From a virus, in IMG/VR virus record IMGVR_UViG_3300025668_000025, positions 1-35,927 of that record: a stretch of DNA of 35,927 nt. The stretch is one strand, 5' to 3'. The notes beneath the pieces were generated by a model. That model saw only the letters and a program-made list of their open reading frames with translations. It did not search any database and was not told the DNA's origin. The stretch's first letter is position 1, and each line of letters opens with the position of its first letter. Shown in pieces: positions 16,901-25,926 of this stretch. The position numbers were made by a program, and so were the translations under genes.

Positions 16901-17231
16901 GGGTGACCAAGCAATGTCACTGACAAGTGCTAACAACTCCTTTGTCATCACCGCTAACTCGGTTGTAGCAACAGAAGGTACTGGCACAGGCTTCTGGGAA
17001 ACAACTACATCACATCTCAGTGATGTTGCTAAAATAAGAGACAACAAATATTATCAAGAATATTCGTATGATATTCAAACTGGCGTCTCAATCAATCGCT
17101 ATCGTGACATAGTAAAAAAAGTGCTTCATGTTGCTGGTACTGAATTATTCGGTACAGTAGTCAAGAATAGTGTTATAAATACTAATGTTACCGCTGCTAC
17201 TTCGACAACTGATACCGTATCCACATCATAA
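13917..17231 (+). CDS. gp7: Baseplate wedge protein gp7, rearranged and repeat-rich
   Basis: 1104 residues; T4 gp7 has 1032. In T4, gp7 clamps the wedge ring and contacts gp6, gp8 and gp10. The N-terminal 190 residues match the C-terminal third of T4 gp7: EYIEQQFPAVYREDGPNL, FTKAYYEFME, then a helix with DYYRSKGTPKATELLIRMLF and NEEASVYYPAD, where T4 has FYSTKGIEASYKFLFKVLYN. After that, T4 similarity ends and a long beta-rich region follows, Asn/Thr/Gly-rich, with recurrent G-x-G-Y turns at 14703, 16159, 16302 and 16881. A final segment YYQEYSYDIQTGVSINRYRD with VLHVAGTELFG resembles the closing domain of large phage structural proteins. Stop at 17229-17231. Confidence 0.82.
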   Translation: MHDLSKTISEYIEQQFPAVYREDGPNLVAFTKAYYEFMENTSTSPTTLSRSMFQNRDIDETLDSFLVHFKEKYLSEFPYAKAVDKRFVIKHIMDYYRSKGTPKATELLIRMLFNEEASVYYPADDILRASHSKYKIPKYIEVTQSARSAGFVENQITGSRSGATAFVEGLVKKRVQGRIIDILYISNIKGSFRTDELVSDDGLLANAPKIIGSLSSMNVTNGGRNNAVGDLFNVLDDTGKQGKVRVTGVEDATGRVDFELVDGGTGYTLNDLDDGDTTDDYTDVRVATAMIAVDNSNTLNQFIQFETVKQEREIVTLISAQDFADEYFDNLAANSASVADDFVLGVKVYPTAYTANSTNGPAFLRSTVSDSNDIVVITNNTIIANTEYSTNSTHIVFDSDPDDGAVISVLEYVVVANSKVASLSADDANTSATLVITSGTFANQVSIDTADNTSLSANEIVDEESTITLEVVDASIFSSHVGEKLEMKKFTTAANGQYLSAYAYGYLTVANTTGNSTIGEFLTLEPAFGTFLATEEIELYYANGTVQATETIDAVSVTTAGAVGIASSASDANTWNIKVTSGEFTAGKKIRGRETRVEETISAITATGASDVWYNGVATANGVIDTVANNTVTGVVVGQNTTYVGLFSNTSAFSYVEGAGMTIKTSREDLKEIDLAAQPNLELTINAVGTGSGATFQPGALENEETVTLNTDFVGVKNVANVAFLDVIVGTAANSGIGFVDSITITNGGTGYANGTTGSPNVTFTGGGYAGGDPVVSATGFITTNGSGVITSITINNHGEGYNTTPTIVLPSTSGTAAQVVVNFDGGYGFVKNPNGDSTSEFQSLFTFDDFTMGTITSLTRINPGTEYNTDPFISVHNKYIAAYDRKNIYLNITLVTSNFTPGEIVEQDSTEKGVIISANSSVLHLKRTRFNTSWTASNIIGKSSGAIANFSVGNDAIDLVSRSMGDNAIITGDVIVADGVATAVDVIDSGYGYLGDQAMSLTSANNSFVITANSVVATEGTGTGFWETTTSHLSDVAKIRDNKYYQEYSYDIQTGVSINRYRDIVKKVLHVAGTELFGTVVKNSVINTNVTAATSTTDTVSTS
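17174..17181 (+). promoter_or_regulatory. T4-type late promoter before gp8
   Basis: Perfect TATAAATA within the last codons of gp7, 63 bases before the gp8 ATG at 17245. Context TGTTATAAATACT resembles the other boxes in this window. Confidence 0.6.
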
Positions 17232-17244
17232 AGCAAAGAAAAAG

Positions 17245-20124
17245 ATGACGAAATTAGTTACAAACAAATTCAAAACACATATGGCTGCTCAATTTATTGA
17301 GTCTGTTTCAGAGTCTTCAAACAGTTTATACTATGTGTTTACTGGTGAGACTTTGCCCTTTGCCGACGATAATGTACCACCTGTTCCTACGAACAGTACA
17401 TTTGGTGTGCATAACGATGTGTATGATAATCTCTTATTCGGTAAGAAGATTGCTTCAGATGATGTAAAGCATATGATTCGCCGTGTCAATTGGCAATCCG
17501 GTAACACATATTCTGCTTACAGTTACACCAGCACATCTCAAGCAACGGATAACTTTTATGCCATCTCAGAAGAGAGCGGTAACTATGCGGTATTCAAATG
17601 CCTAGATAACAATGGTGGTGCTGCTGCAAACGACCAACCATTATTCTCAGAAACGGCAGCAGACGACGAATTCTATCAGACTAATGATAAGTATGTCTGG
17701 AAGTTGATGTATAATATCAGCGCTTCTGATTGGTCTAAGTTTGCGACAAACGATTTTGCTCCTGTCATTCCTGATGCAAACGTATCAGCAAATGCGGTTA
17801 GCGGTTCTATTGAAGCAATCATAATCAATAGCGGTGGTGCTAGATATAACGCACACGCAAACGGTACATTCAAAGAAATCTCTGTTGCTGGTAACACGCT
17901 AATACACGGCCTTCAAAGTTCAAGCGTAACACTTAGTGCAAATACAGACTTCTATAAGAACAGCACAATCTATATTAGATCGGGCACAGGTGCTGGGCAA
18001 GCAAGAAACATCAGTGAATATATCGTTACAGGTTCTGAACGAAGAGTTCTTATTAACTCAGCATTTACTACATTACCCGATACAACTTCCGTTTTTGAGA
18101 TTGCTCCTGGTCTCACAATCAAAGGTGATGGTGACGATGCAGTTGCTATTGCTACAATTGATACGACAGCAAATTCTATCTCAACTGTTGAAATTGTCAA
18201 TAGAGGGTCTGGATACTCTTTTGCTGATGTTATTATTTCAAGCAATGGTGATAGCACTGTAGCTGCAAATCTCACACCAAGTCTCTCGCCTCCTGGTGGG
18301 CATGGTTCTGATGTTATTAATGAACTTTATGCATCTCGTGCAGGCATCTCAGTAACATATGCGAACAACGAATCAAATACAATTCCCACAACGAATGATT
18401 ATCGCTCTGTTGGTATTATCAAAGACCCATTGTTTGCTAACGTTGAGTTGACACTTACGACTTCAACAGCATCGTCATTCTTAGATGGTGAGACTGTCAT
18501 TCATTACGTTCCACAATCATCTAATACACTTCTTCGTTCATACTCATACACACTCTCAAGATATCAGACGCTTACAGTTAATACATCTACAATGACTGGC
18601 TTTACAACTGGTAATAAGATATCTTCTGATGCTAAGGGCGCTGAGATTATTGCTTCCTCTGCAAACACAATTCATATAAGATTGAATGAAGGAAGTGCAG
18701 CTTTTGCTGCTAGTGATATGATTGGCAACAATACAATCACAGAAACGGTGAGCAGCATAAGTGCAGCGCAACCACCCGTAGTTGTTACAGCAAGCGCACA
18801 CGGTCTTGCAAATGGTGCTGCTGTATCATTCCACGACTTGAATGGCACTGCTTTGGACGATGACGATGCAGCAACTGTATACTACGTCAAACCATCAAAC
18901 ACAACTGCATTCTCTGTATACACTGATACGGGACTAGCTGCACCATTTGATAACAGTGGAAACACTACATCCTCTTCTGGTTTTGTTACGAGTGGCCAGG
19001 AAATACTAGACATTCAGGCAGTAGAATTTACTCACACCGGAAATAATGATCCTATCTCTGGTAAAGATGATGCTGGTAATGCTTTTGGATTTAGTTCAAA
19101 CTTACCATTAACTTCAATAGCAAAGAGAAATACCCTTGCGGTTGCTCACACAAAAACCACTACAGCAGCTACTCTTACTGATATCACGCTTGTACCTGCT
19201 AGTGATGTTATCGAAATTGAAATATATACATCCGCAGAGACAGTTACTTTGCCAGATTATATTGGCAGAACAACTGCTGAAGTAAGCAATCGAGCGGGTG
19301 ATGTTCTAAGATTGCGTAACATTCGTGGAGACTTTGCAACAGGTCATAAGATTAAAGGCCTTACCTCTGGTACAATAGCAGAAATTGAAGCGATTGATAG
19401 AAGTTTTACCACGTTCAATCAGTTGACTGAAATGGCAGTTCAGATTGTTGATGCTGGTACGGGCGACCCTGGTGTTGCTAACACGGGCTTTACGATTGAT
19501 CAGTTCGTAACACAAGACCAAGGTACTGCTGGTCCAGTTCAAGCCGCTGATGGAACAACATATGCTCACGGTACAGTCTTTGCTGTGTCGAATACAATCA
19601 CTCGTTTTGTGGATAGTGTTACAGCAGCAAATCCAGCGGTTGTTAAAACAACTGTAGCGCATGGTTACTCTAACGGTATGGTTGCTGCGTTCAGCAGTCT
19701 CAACGGTTCTATTTTTGCTAATACTGTTCCAATATATTATATTGGCACTATAAATACTACTGCATTCTCAGTGTATAGTGATGCAGCATTAAGCACAGCC
19801 TTTGATAACAGCGCAAACTCTGCTGCTAACACAGGAACGATTATTGCTTCTGGCATTGGTACTGTTGGCGCAAGTGCTTATAGAACATTCTTCTTGAGCA
19901 ATGTCAAGGGTATATTTGGAGTGTCTGATGATGCTGCTGGTGTTGTAAATACATTCGTTTCTAATACAGCAAGTGGTGGTACTGGAGCATCTGCGAAGAT
20001 CACAAGTCGTATCGACGGAGACCTTGTTGACAATTCAGGCGAAGTTATATATATAGAAAATATGTCACCAGTCGCTAGGTCTGATGATCAATCTGAAAAA
20101 GTAAGAATCATTTTAGAATTCTAA
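17245..20124 (+). CDS. gp8: Baseplate wedge protein gp8 with very large central insertion
   Basis: 959 residues from ATG 17245; T4 gp8 has 334. gp8 in T4 is a wedge protein bound to gp7 and gp10. The first 200 residues follow T4: TNKFKTHMAAQFIES, GETLPFADDNVPPVPTNS, and NDKYVWKLMYNISASDW (T4 GDGYVWEYLFEIPPDVS). The last 30 residues do as well: NSGEVIYIENMSPVARSDDQ and VRIILEF (T4 HSGEMIYMENRPPIIMAMDQ, INILFTF). Between them lie about 600 extra beta-rich residues, including two related domains near 18750-19010 and 19610-19860 with A-H-G-x-x-N-G and N-T-T-A-F-S-V-Y motifs. The longer frame beginning at 17185 overlaps gp7 and was not used. Confidence 0.88.
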   Translation: MTKLVTNKFKTHMAAQFIESVSESSNSLYYVFTGETLPFADDNVPPVPTNSTFGVHNDVYDNLLFGKKIASDDVKHMIRRVNWQSGNTYSAYSYTSTSQATDNFYAISEESGNYAVFKCLDNNGGAAANDQPLFSETAADDEFYQTNDKYVWKLMYNISASDWSKFATNDFAPVIPDANVSANAVSGSIEAIIINSGGARYNAHANGTFKEISVAGNTLIHGLQSSSVTLSANTDFYKNSTIYIRSGTGAGQARNISEYIVTGSERRVLINSAFTTLPDTTSVFEIAPGLTIKGDGDDAVAIATIDTTANSISTVEIVNRGSGYSFADVIISSNGDSTVAANLTPSLSPPGGHGSDVINELYASRAGISVTYANNESNTIPTTNDYRSVGIIKDPLFANVELTLTTSTASSFLDGETVIHYVPQSSNTLLRSYSYTLSRYQTLTVNTSTMTGFTTGNKISSDAKGAEIIASSANTIHIRLNEGSAAFAASDMIGNNTITETVSSISAAQPPVVVTASAHGLANGAAVSFHDLNGTALDDDDAATVYYVKPSNTTAFSVYTDTGLAAPFDNSGNTTSSSGFVTSGQEILDIQAVEFTHTGNNDPISGKDDAGNAFGFSSNLPLTSIAKRNTLAVAHTKTTTAATLTDITLVPASDVIEIEIYTSAETVTLPDYIGRTTAEVSNRAGDVLRLRNIRGDFATGHKIKGLTSGTIAEIEAIDRSFTTFNQLTEMAVQIVDAGTGDPGVANTGFTIDQFVTQDQGTAGPVQAADGTTYAHGTVFAVSNTITRFVDSVTAANPAVVKTTVAHGYSNGMVAAFSSLNGSIFANTVPIYYIGTINTTAFSVYSDAALSTAFDNSANSAANTGTIIASGIGTVGASAYRTFFLSNVKGIFGVSDDAAGVVNTFVSNTASGGTGASAKITSRIDGDLVDNSGEVIYIENMSPVARSDDQSEKVRIILEF
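18747..19863 (+). repeat. Two related AHG-xxNG domains within gp8
   Basis: The segments around 18747-19005 and 19608-19863 encode the same plan: S-[IV]-[ST]-A-A-x-P-x-V-V, then AHG(L/Y)xNG, then L-N-G, then Y-Y-[IV], then NTTAFSVY and FDNS. They are separated by about 200 residues of other sequence. The plan resembles FCCH-like beta domains often found in large phage structural proteins. Confidence 0.7.
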
Positions 20125-20135
20125 AGGGATAAGAA

Positions 20136-23100
20136 ATGGGATTAGATACCAATTTTAACCAAGACCCGTATTTTGATGACTATGATGCGGACAAAGATTT
20201 CCATCGAGTTCTCTTTAAGCCAGGTGTTGCTGTTCAGGCTCGTGAACTAACGCAGCTACAGACGATTCTACAAACTCAGATTGAGCGTTTTGGTGATAAT
20301 ATTCTCAAAGAGGGTACAATCGTAAAGGGTTGTAGTTTCACATATTTATCTAAACTTGCTTATGTAAAAATTAAGGATTTGCAGGTTGATGGTCAGCCTG
20401 TTGTTATGTCTAACTATGAAGGCCTTCGTGCTGTTGGTCTTTCTACTGGTGTTGAAGCGTTTGTTCTTCTTGTTTCTGCTGGTTTAGAAACTCAATCACC
20501 AAATCTAAACACTCTATTTGTTCGATATGTAAAAAGTAGTGGTGCGAATAAGACTTTTTCTTCGACGGAACAGATTCGTCTTGAAAACTTTACTTCTGCC
20601 GCTACTGTAACAACTGTCGAAGCAGCAGGTACAGTAACAGGTGAAAGCACGACTACTATTGGCAACGGTGTTGGTCTAAAGATATCTGATGGAGTAATTT
20701 ATCAGAAAGGTTCTTTCGTATTAGTCGAAGAACAAACTGTCGTTGTTGAAAAATATAACACAGCACCAGATAACATCTCTGTTGGTTTCGTTACAACAGA
20801 GACTATCATCAATAGCTTTGGCGACACAACTCTTTTAGACAACGCTCAAGGATACAACAACGCTAATGCTCCTGGCGCTGATAGAATTCAGCTAACTCCA
20901 ACATTGACCGCTAAAACTACAGCGCTTGCAATTGCTGATGCAGATTTCTTCACGATAGTTGAATATCAGAATGGGCGACCAGTCAGAATTAAAGATACCA
21001 CACAATATTCTGTTATCGGAGATGAGCTTGCTAGGCGAACTGAAGAAGAATCTGGTGATTATGTCATTCAGAATTTCCCACTATCAATAAAAGCGGGTGC
21101 TAACTCTAGCGTTTTGGATATTGGTGTTGGTCAAGGTCTTGCTTATGTTGGCGGTAAAAGAATTCAAACTTTTGGTACGATTGACGTTCAGATTGATGCT
21201 GGTACTGAATTCGAAAGTGTTGACGAACAAAACGTATCAACCAATATCGGTAACTATGTAATTGTTGATGAGTATATGGGGCATTTTGATTTTAATAAAC
21301 TCATAGATGTTGACCTATACGACGAAGCCCAAAATCGTTTTGCTAATGGATCAATCATCTCATCTCCAAGTGGTAATAAAATTGGTGAAGCAAAAATTCG
21401 TGGCATAGAACATCATAGCGGCGCAGTTGGTACTAATGCGACTCAATATAAAATGTATCTTTTTGATATTCGTATGTCAGATGCTGCGAAGTTATTTACT
21501 GATGCAAAGCACATTTCTTCTAATACTAGTGCTACAGATGGTAATGCTGATATTGTTTTGGTAAACAGTAAAGCGACACTAATTGATGAATCGTTTAAAA
21601 GAGCTTTATGGACAGTAGGTCTCTCATCCATCAAAACAATTCCAACAAGCACAGCAGATTTCGTTTACAGAACAGCAAAGCCTACTGGACTAACTGTATC
21701 TACTGGCGGCGCATTAACTATCACATTGTCAGGCACAGACTATTGGACATATGGCACTTCTGCAACATTAACCACGGCACAAAAAGAAGAAATTATTTTA
21801 ATCTGTAATGAGACTCAATCACCTTATGTTAAAGGCAAACCTATTGATCTTTCTGGTGCGACAGTAACAACCTCTGGTCAAACTTTATCTGTTGCTGGCT
21901 TGTCTGCTCCTGCTGCTGAGATGGATGTTATTGCTTACTACAATGTGAAAAAGATCACTGCTGCTCCTGCTGAAAAGCAGACAAAAACTGCATATGTAAA
22001 AGTACAAGCCAATACCGCTTCTGGTGGTGTCACTGGTACTTATTCACTCGGCTTCCCTGATGTATATGAGCTTCTAGCAGTATATAAATCAGATAACAAC
22101 ACTTTCAGTGAAACAACATCTGCGAATAACGTTGATGTTACTAACAACTTTATTCTGTTTCCAAATCAAAGAGATGCTTATTACGACAATTCGTATGTCA
22201 AGAAGAAGTCTGCTCTAACGATTGGTGCTGATGATGTTTTTCTATTCAAGGTTTCTGTATTCCAAGAAAACAACTCTGGTAGTTTTGGTCATGGATATTT
22301 CAGTGTAGATAGCTATACAGATATTGACCCAGAAGATATTCCAGTATATGTATCTGAATTTGGCATATCGTATGATCTTAAAAATGTTGTTGATTTTAGA
22401 CCATATTGTGTCAATACCTCGGTAATCGCAACAGCAATTGGCGATGCTACTGTTTCTACTACTGCTGTAGGCAGTGCCGTAACATTCCCCGATGCTGAAC
22501 AATATGTTGTTGCTCCAAATCAGAATATGGAAATCGATTACGAATATTATCTACCAAGGATTGATAGACTCTTCCTTGATAGCGAAGGCAATATTAAAGT
22601 AATCAAGGGTGTTGCATCAGATACTCCAACAGCGCCCGCTCCTCCTTCAAGGGGTATGCCTCTTGCTATTGTCAAAGTTCCTCCTTATCCTTCTCTAACT
22701 TCACTTGTTGCAAATAGAGCGAACAAGCCTGAATATGCAGTAAAAATTATTCGTGATAGCGTGAATAAGGGTTACACTATGAGGGACATTTCAAAACTAG
22801 ATCGTAGAATTTCTCAATTGGAATACTATACTGTTTTGAATGCACTTGAAACCGAAACAAAAGACAAAGAAATCTTAGATGAAGCTGGATTAAATCGATT
22901 CAAAAATGGCATCGTCTCAGATAACTTTGAGAATTTACGTTTCTCTGAAGTGACTTCCCCTGAATTTTCTGCTGCTATTGACCCGGCATATAAAGAGATT
23001 ACGCCAAAAATAAGACAGTTCGATGTTGACCTCAAAGTAGCAGCTACAAGTAATGCGACGGACTTTGGTGACACTCTTATGTTATCTAAAACCGACGTTT

Positions 23101-25715
23101 CTTTAATCAACCAAAGCTATGCTACAAATACTAGAAACTGTGTTGGCGATTTCTATTCATTCAAGGGCACCCCATTCATTTCTCCAGAATATGATGCTGG
23201 CTACGATTTAACAACAGCGCCAGATTACAATTTGGATGTTGATTTTACTACACCTTTTATGGACTTTGCTGAAGCAATAAATGAATTTGTACCTCTACAA
23301 CAGGTAAGTCGTTCAGTTGCGACAAATGTTGCAACTAATAACGTAGCCGCTACAGGAAGAGGTCTAGCAGCATTTGGTGGCACATCAACTACAGCCACAA
23401 GAACCACCACACAAACAATTAATGAACTTCAAATTGGGTTGGGTGCTGAGTCAACTAATCAAGTAGGCGACTTCGTAACAAATGTGCAGTTCAAGCCGTT
23501 TATGAGAGAGCGAGAAATAAAAGTTCTCGTGTTCGGATTAAGACCTAGCACTACTTTTCACTTCTTCTTTGATGGTGATAATGTTGACACACACGTTGCA
23601 TCAGCATCAGGCACAACACTGAATGGATTGAGGCGTTCTTCCGTATTCAATACTGCTATTACCTCAGACGCATCTGGCACTGTAAAAGCAATCTTTAGAA
23701 TTCCAGCGAACACATATTTTGTTGGTGATAGAAAATTAGAAATCTATGATGTAAGCGATTACACTGATAGAGCTACCGCAATTTCTTCCTGTTCTATAAC
23801 ATATAGCGCATTTAACTATTCTGTTGACAAACGTGGTATTAACATATCTACTCGTACAGCAGATATTAATGTTGGTACGTCAACTAATAGAAGTGTTTCT
23901 GTAACCAGAACGTTTAGGCCTAATGAACCACCCGATGAAGGCGGTGGCAACGGAGGAAACACCGACGGCGACGGTGATGATCCAATTGCTCAAACATTCC
24001 TAATCAAACCAGCTATGGTAAAGAACGACAACGTTTTATATGCATCTAAAATTGACTTGTATTTCCAAGCTAAGTCATCAACTGCTGGTTTCACATTATA
24101 CATACCAGAAGTAGAAAATGGTGTAATAACATCTAAAGTTCTACCATTCTCCAAGGTTCATGTGAATGCAAGTGATGTTAATGTTTCAACTGATGGGTCT
24201 GTTGCAACTACGGTAACTTTCCCGTCTCCTCTCGTCTTAGAAGTTGGTTCTGAATACGCTTTTGTTGTGAAACCAGATGGCGATGATCCAGACTATAGAA
24301 TTTGGATTGCTAAGACTGGAGGAACAGACGTTATTACGAGCAAACCAATTACTCAAGACGTAAATGATGGTGTGTTATTCACATCAACAAATGCTAGGTC
24401 ATGGACTCCACATCAAGACGAAAACATTAAATATAACCTTTACAGAGCAAATTTCTCATCAGCATCTGGTTATATCGATTTCACAAATAAAGAAAGCGAA
24501 TACTTCAGTGTTGAAAGCACTTCTGGAACGTTTTCAAATGACGAGTATGTGTTCGTAAATAACGACGTCGTATCAGAGCAAACTGTTGGCGTGACTGCTG
24601 GTAGCACAACAATCACTGGCAGCGCTACACAGTTCTCATCTTACTTTAACGTTGGTGGGCATATTGTTGTTGCTGCTAATACCACAGTATTTGATGTGTT
24701 GAAAATCTCAGCTATAGCGTCTGATACAAGTATGACTGTTGAAGATGTTCCGAAATACACTAACCCAGTTGCTCCATTCTTCAAGTCTATTGTCGGTAAT
24801 GTAACATTATTCGATAACAATGATCCAGCCATTCTCTATCTTGATAACTCAACAGCAATAGCATCTAATAAATTTGCTGCTGCTGATGTGTTGGTTGGTG
24901 CAACATCTAATGCTCGTGCAACAATCTCAAGCGTTGATGATAAAAACGTAAGTTTCGTTGCTCCAAATATCTATCGCACAAATACAACACAAACAAAGAC
25001 CGCCTTATCTGCTACGAGATTGCTTAGGTCAGATACGAATGCCAACTATGCGAGAAGTAATATAGAGTTTAACGATTACACGTTCTTCAATTCTGTTCCT
25101 ACTGTAATCAAGAGTCGAAGCAATGAAGCCGATGGAGTAAGATCGTTTACTCTCAGAACAACACTGGAAAATACTTCTGGTGCAACTCCTATTTACAGTT
25201 CGCCTCTGATTGACAGCGCTATCGCTTCCACAAAAGTGTTTGAATATATCATCAACAATGATTCAACGGATGAAGACACTTCTATAGGATCGGCTTCTTC
25301 TAAATATATCACCAAGACGATAACGCTTGCAGATTCGTTAGATGCTGAAGATTTGAAAGTGTTTTTGACTGCATATCGTCCACCTGGAACAACGATTGAA
25401 GTTTATGCTAGGATGTTATCAGAGTCTGATTCTGACACATTAGATCAAAAACCTTGGACAGAACTTACGGGTGCGGCTTCAAATCCTGTTTCTCAGAACA
25501 CAAATCGATTTGACTTTAAGGAACATACTTTCAATCTACCAACAAGTGTGGGCGTAACTGGCTCTGCTTTCCTCAACTCAAATGTGTTTCAGTATACAGA
25601 TGGTGATTTTAAAGCATCAAGTTTCAAATACTTTGCGATTAAAGTAGTGCTTAAAGGTGCTTCGTTCCACAGAGTGCCAAGACTTCGTGACCTTCGTGCG
25701 ATTGCATTAGCGTAA
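20136..25715 (+). CDS. Giant DUF4815-type baseplate or fibre-attachment protein
   Basis: 1859 residues. The N-terminus is diagnostic of the DUF4815-type opening in marine T4-like phages: NQDPYFDDYDADKDFHRVLF, then KPGVAVQARELTQLQTILQ and QIERFGDNILKEGTIV. Residues about 700-900 carry FLFKVSVFQENNSGSFG and DPEDIPVYVSEFGI, then DFRPYCVN and a helix MRDISKLDRRISQLEYYTVL with coiled-coil character. Near residue 1264-1281 is a Gly/Asp/Asn linker, directly followed by DPIAQTFLIKP and a beta domain with LYFQAKS and GSEYAFVVKPD. The C-terminal third is beta-rich, ending in KYFAIKVVLKG and RVPRLRDLRAIALA. The position after gp8 suggests a role near T4 gp9/gp10, as wedge tip or fibre base, but no T4 identity is visible. 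Ribosome site AAAGGG. Confidence 0.75.
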   Translation: MGLDTNFNQDPYFDDYDADKDFHRVLFKPGVAVQARELTQLQTILQTQIERFGDNILKEGTIVKGCSFTYLSKLAYVKIKDLQVDGQPVVMSNYEGLRAVGLSTGVEAFVLLVSAGLETQSPNLNTLFVRYVKSSGANKTFSSTEQIRLENFTSAATVTTVEAAGTVTGESTTTIGNGVGLKISDGVIYQKGSFVLVEEQTVVVEKYNTAPDNISVGFVTTETIINSFGDTTLLDNAQGYNNANAPGADRIQLTPTLTAKTTALAIADADFFTIVEYQNGRPVRIKDTTQYSVIGDELARRTEEESGDYVIQNFPLSIKAGANSSVLDIGVGQGLAYVGGKRIQTFGTIDVQIDAGTEFESVDEQNVSTNIGNYVIVDEYMGHFDFNKLIDVDLYDEAQNRFANGSIISSPSGNKIGEAKIRGIEHHSGAVGTNATQYKMYLFDIRMSDAAKLFTDAKHISSNTSATDGNADIVLVNSKATLIDESFKRALWTVGLSSIKTIPTSTADFVYRTAKPTGLTVSTGGALTITLSGTDYWTYGTSATLTTAQKEEIILICNETQSPYVKGKPIDLSGATVTTSGQTLSVAGLSAPAAEMDVIAYYNVKKITAAPAEKQTKTAYVKVQANTASGGVTGTYSLGFPDVYELLAVYKSDNNTFSETTSANNVDVTNNFILFPNQRDAYYDNSYVKKKSALTIGADDVFLFKVSVFQENNSGSFGHGYFSVDSYTDIDPEDIPVYVSEFGISYDLKNVVDFRPYCVNTSVIATAIGDATVSTTAVGSAVTFPDAEQYVVAPNQNMEIDYEYYLPRIDRLFLDSEGNIKVIKGVASDTPTAPAPPSRGMPLAIVKVPPYPSLTSLVANRANKPEYAVKIIRDSVNKGYTMRDISKLDRRISQLEYYTVLNALETETKDKEILDEAGLNRFKNGIVSDNFENLRFSEVTSPEFSAAIDPAYKEITPKIRQFDVDLKVAATSNATDFGDTLMLSKTDVSLINQSYATNTRNCVGDFYSFKGTPFISPEYDAGYDLTTAPDYNLDVDFTTPFMDFAEAINEFVPLQQVSRSVATNVATNNVAATGRGLAAFGGTSTTATRTTTQTINELQIGLGAESTNQVGDFVTNVQFKPFMREREIKVLVFGLRPSTTFHFFFDGDNVDTHVASASGTTLNGLRRSSVFNTAITSDASGTVKAIFRIPANTYFVGDRKLEIYDVSDYTDRATAISSCSITYSAFNYSVDKRGINISTRTADINVGTSTNRSVSVTRTFRPNEPPDEGGGNGGNTDGDGDDPIAQTFLIKPAMVKNDNVLYASKIDLYFQAKSSTAGFTLYIPEVENGVITSKVLPFSKVHVNASDVNVSTDGSVATTVTFPSPLVLEVGSEYAFVVKPDGDDPDYRIWIAKTGGTDVITSKPITQDVNDGVLFTSTNARSWTPHQDENIKYNLYRANFSSASGYIDFTNKESEYFSVESTSGTFSNDEYVFVNNDVVSEQTVGVTAGSTTITGSATQFSSYFNVGGHIVVAANTTVFDVLKISAIASDTSMTVEDVPKYTNPVAPFFKSIVGNVTLFDNNDPAILYLDNSTAIASNKFAAADVLVGATSNARATISSVDDKNVSFVAPNIYRTNTTQTKTALSATRLLRSDTNANYARSNIEFNDYTFFNSVPTVIKSRSNEADGVRSFTLRTTLENTSGATPIYSSPLIDSAIASTKVFEYIINNDSTDEDTSIGSASSKYITKTITLADSLDAEDLKVFLTAYRPPGTTIEVYARMLSESDSDTLDQKPWTELTGAASNPVSQNTNRFDFKEHTFNLPTSVGVTGSAFLNSNVFQYTDGDFKASSFKYFAIKVVLKGASFHRVPRLRDLRAIALA

Positions 25716-25716
25716 A

Positions 25717-25917
25717 ATGTCAGAGCATAAATTTATTCGAGATGCAACATCTAATGCGATTATAAATACTGATATAGACGGGTTGCGTAAATACAAGGCT
25801 CGTAAAGCAGAATCAAGAAAGATTGTTGATTTGAAGAATGAAGTAGATTCTATCAAAGAGGAAATGAGTGAGATTAAACATTTACTCATCAAACTTGTAG
25901 ACAACCAGAGTAGGTAA
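25717..25917 (+). CDS. Small coiled-coil protein before the long fibre gene
   Basis: 66 residues, starting two bases after the preceding stop, so likely translationally coupled. The N-terminal half is polar with the phrase ATSNAIINTD; the C-terminal half RKIVDLKNEVDSIKEEMSEI followed by KHLLIKLVDNQ has clear heptads of Leu, Ile, Val and Met. It may trimerise or assist fibre folding, but the function is not known to me. A perfect late-promoter box lies within its coding sequence and would serve the fibre gene downstream. Another small coiled-coil gene at 34038 occupies the same kind of position. Confidence 0.75.
   Translation: MSEHKFIRDATSNAIINTDIDGLRKYKARKAESRKIVDLKNEVDSIKEEMSEIKHLLIKLVDNQSR
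25761..25768 (+). promoter_or_regulatory. T4-type late box upstream of the long fibre gene
   Basis: Perfect TATAAATA inside the 66-codon gene, 158 bases before the fibre ATG at 25927. Context GATTATAAATACT matches the box before gp8. Confidence 0.5.
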
Positions 25918-25926
25918 GAGAAAAGA

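Noticed and set aside
19749-19756. TATAAATA within gp8
   Set aside because: It is 380 bases before the next gene and encodes the Ile-Asn-Thr of a duplicated domain; chance is likely.
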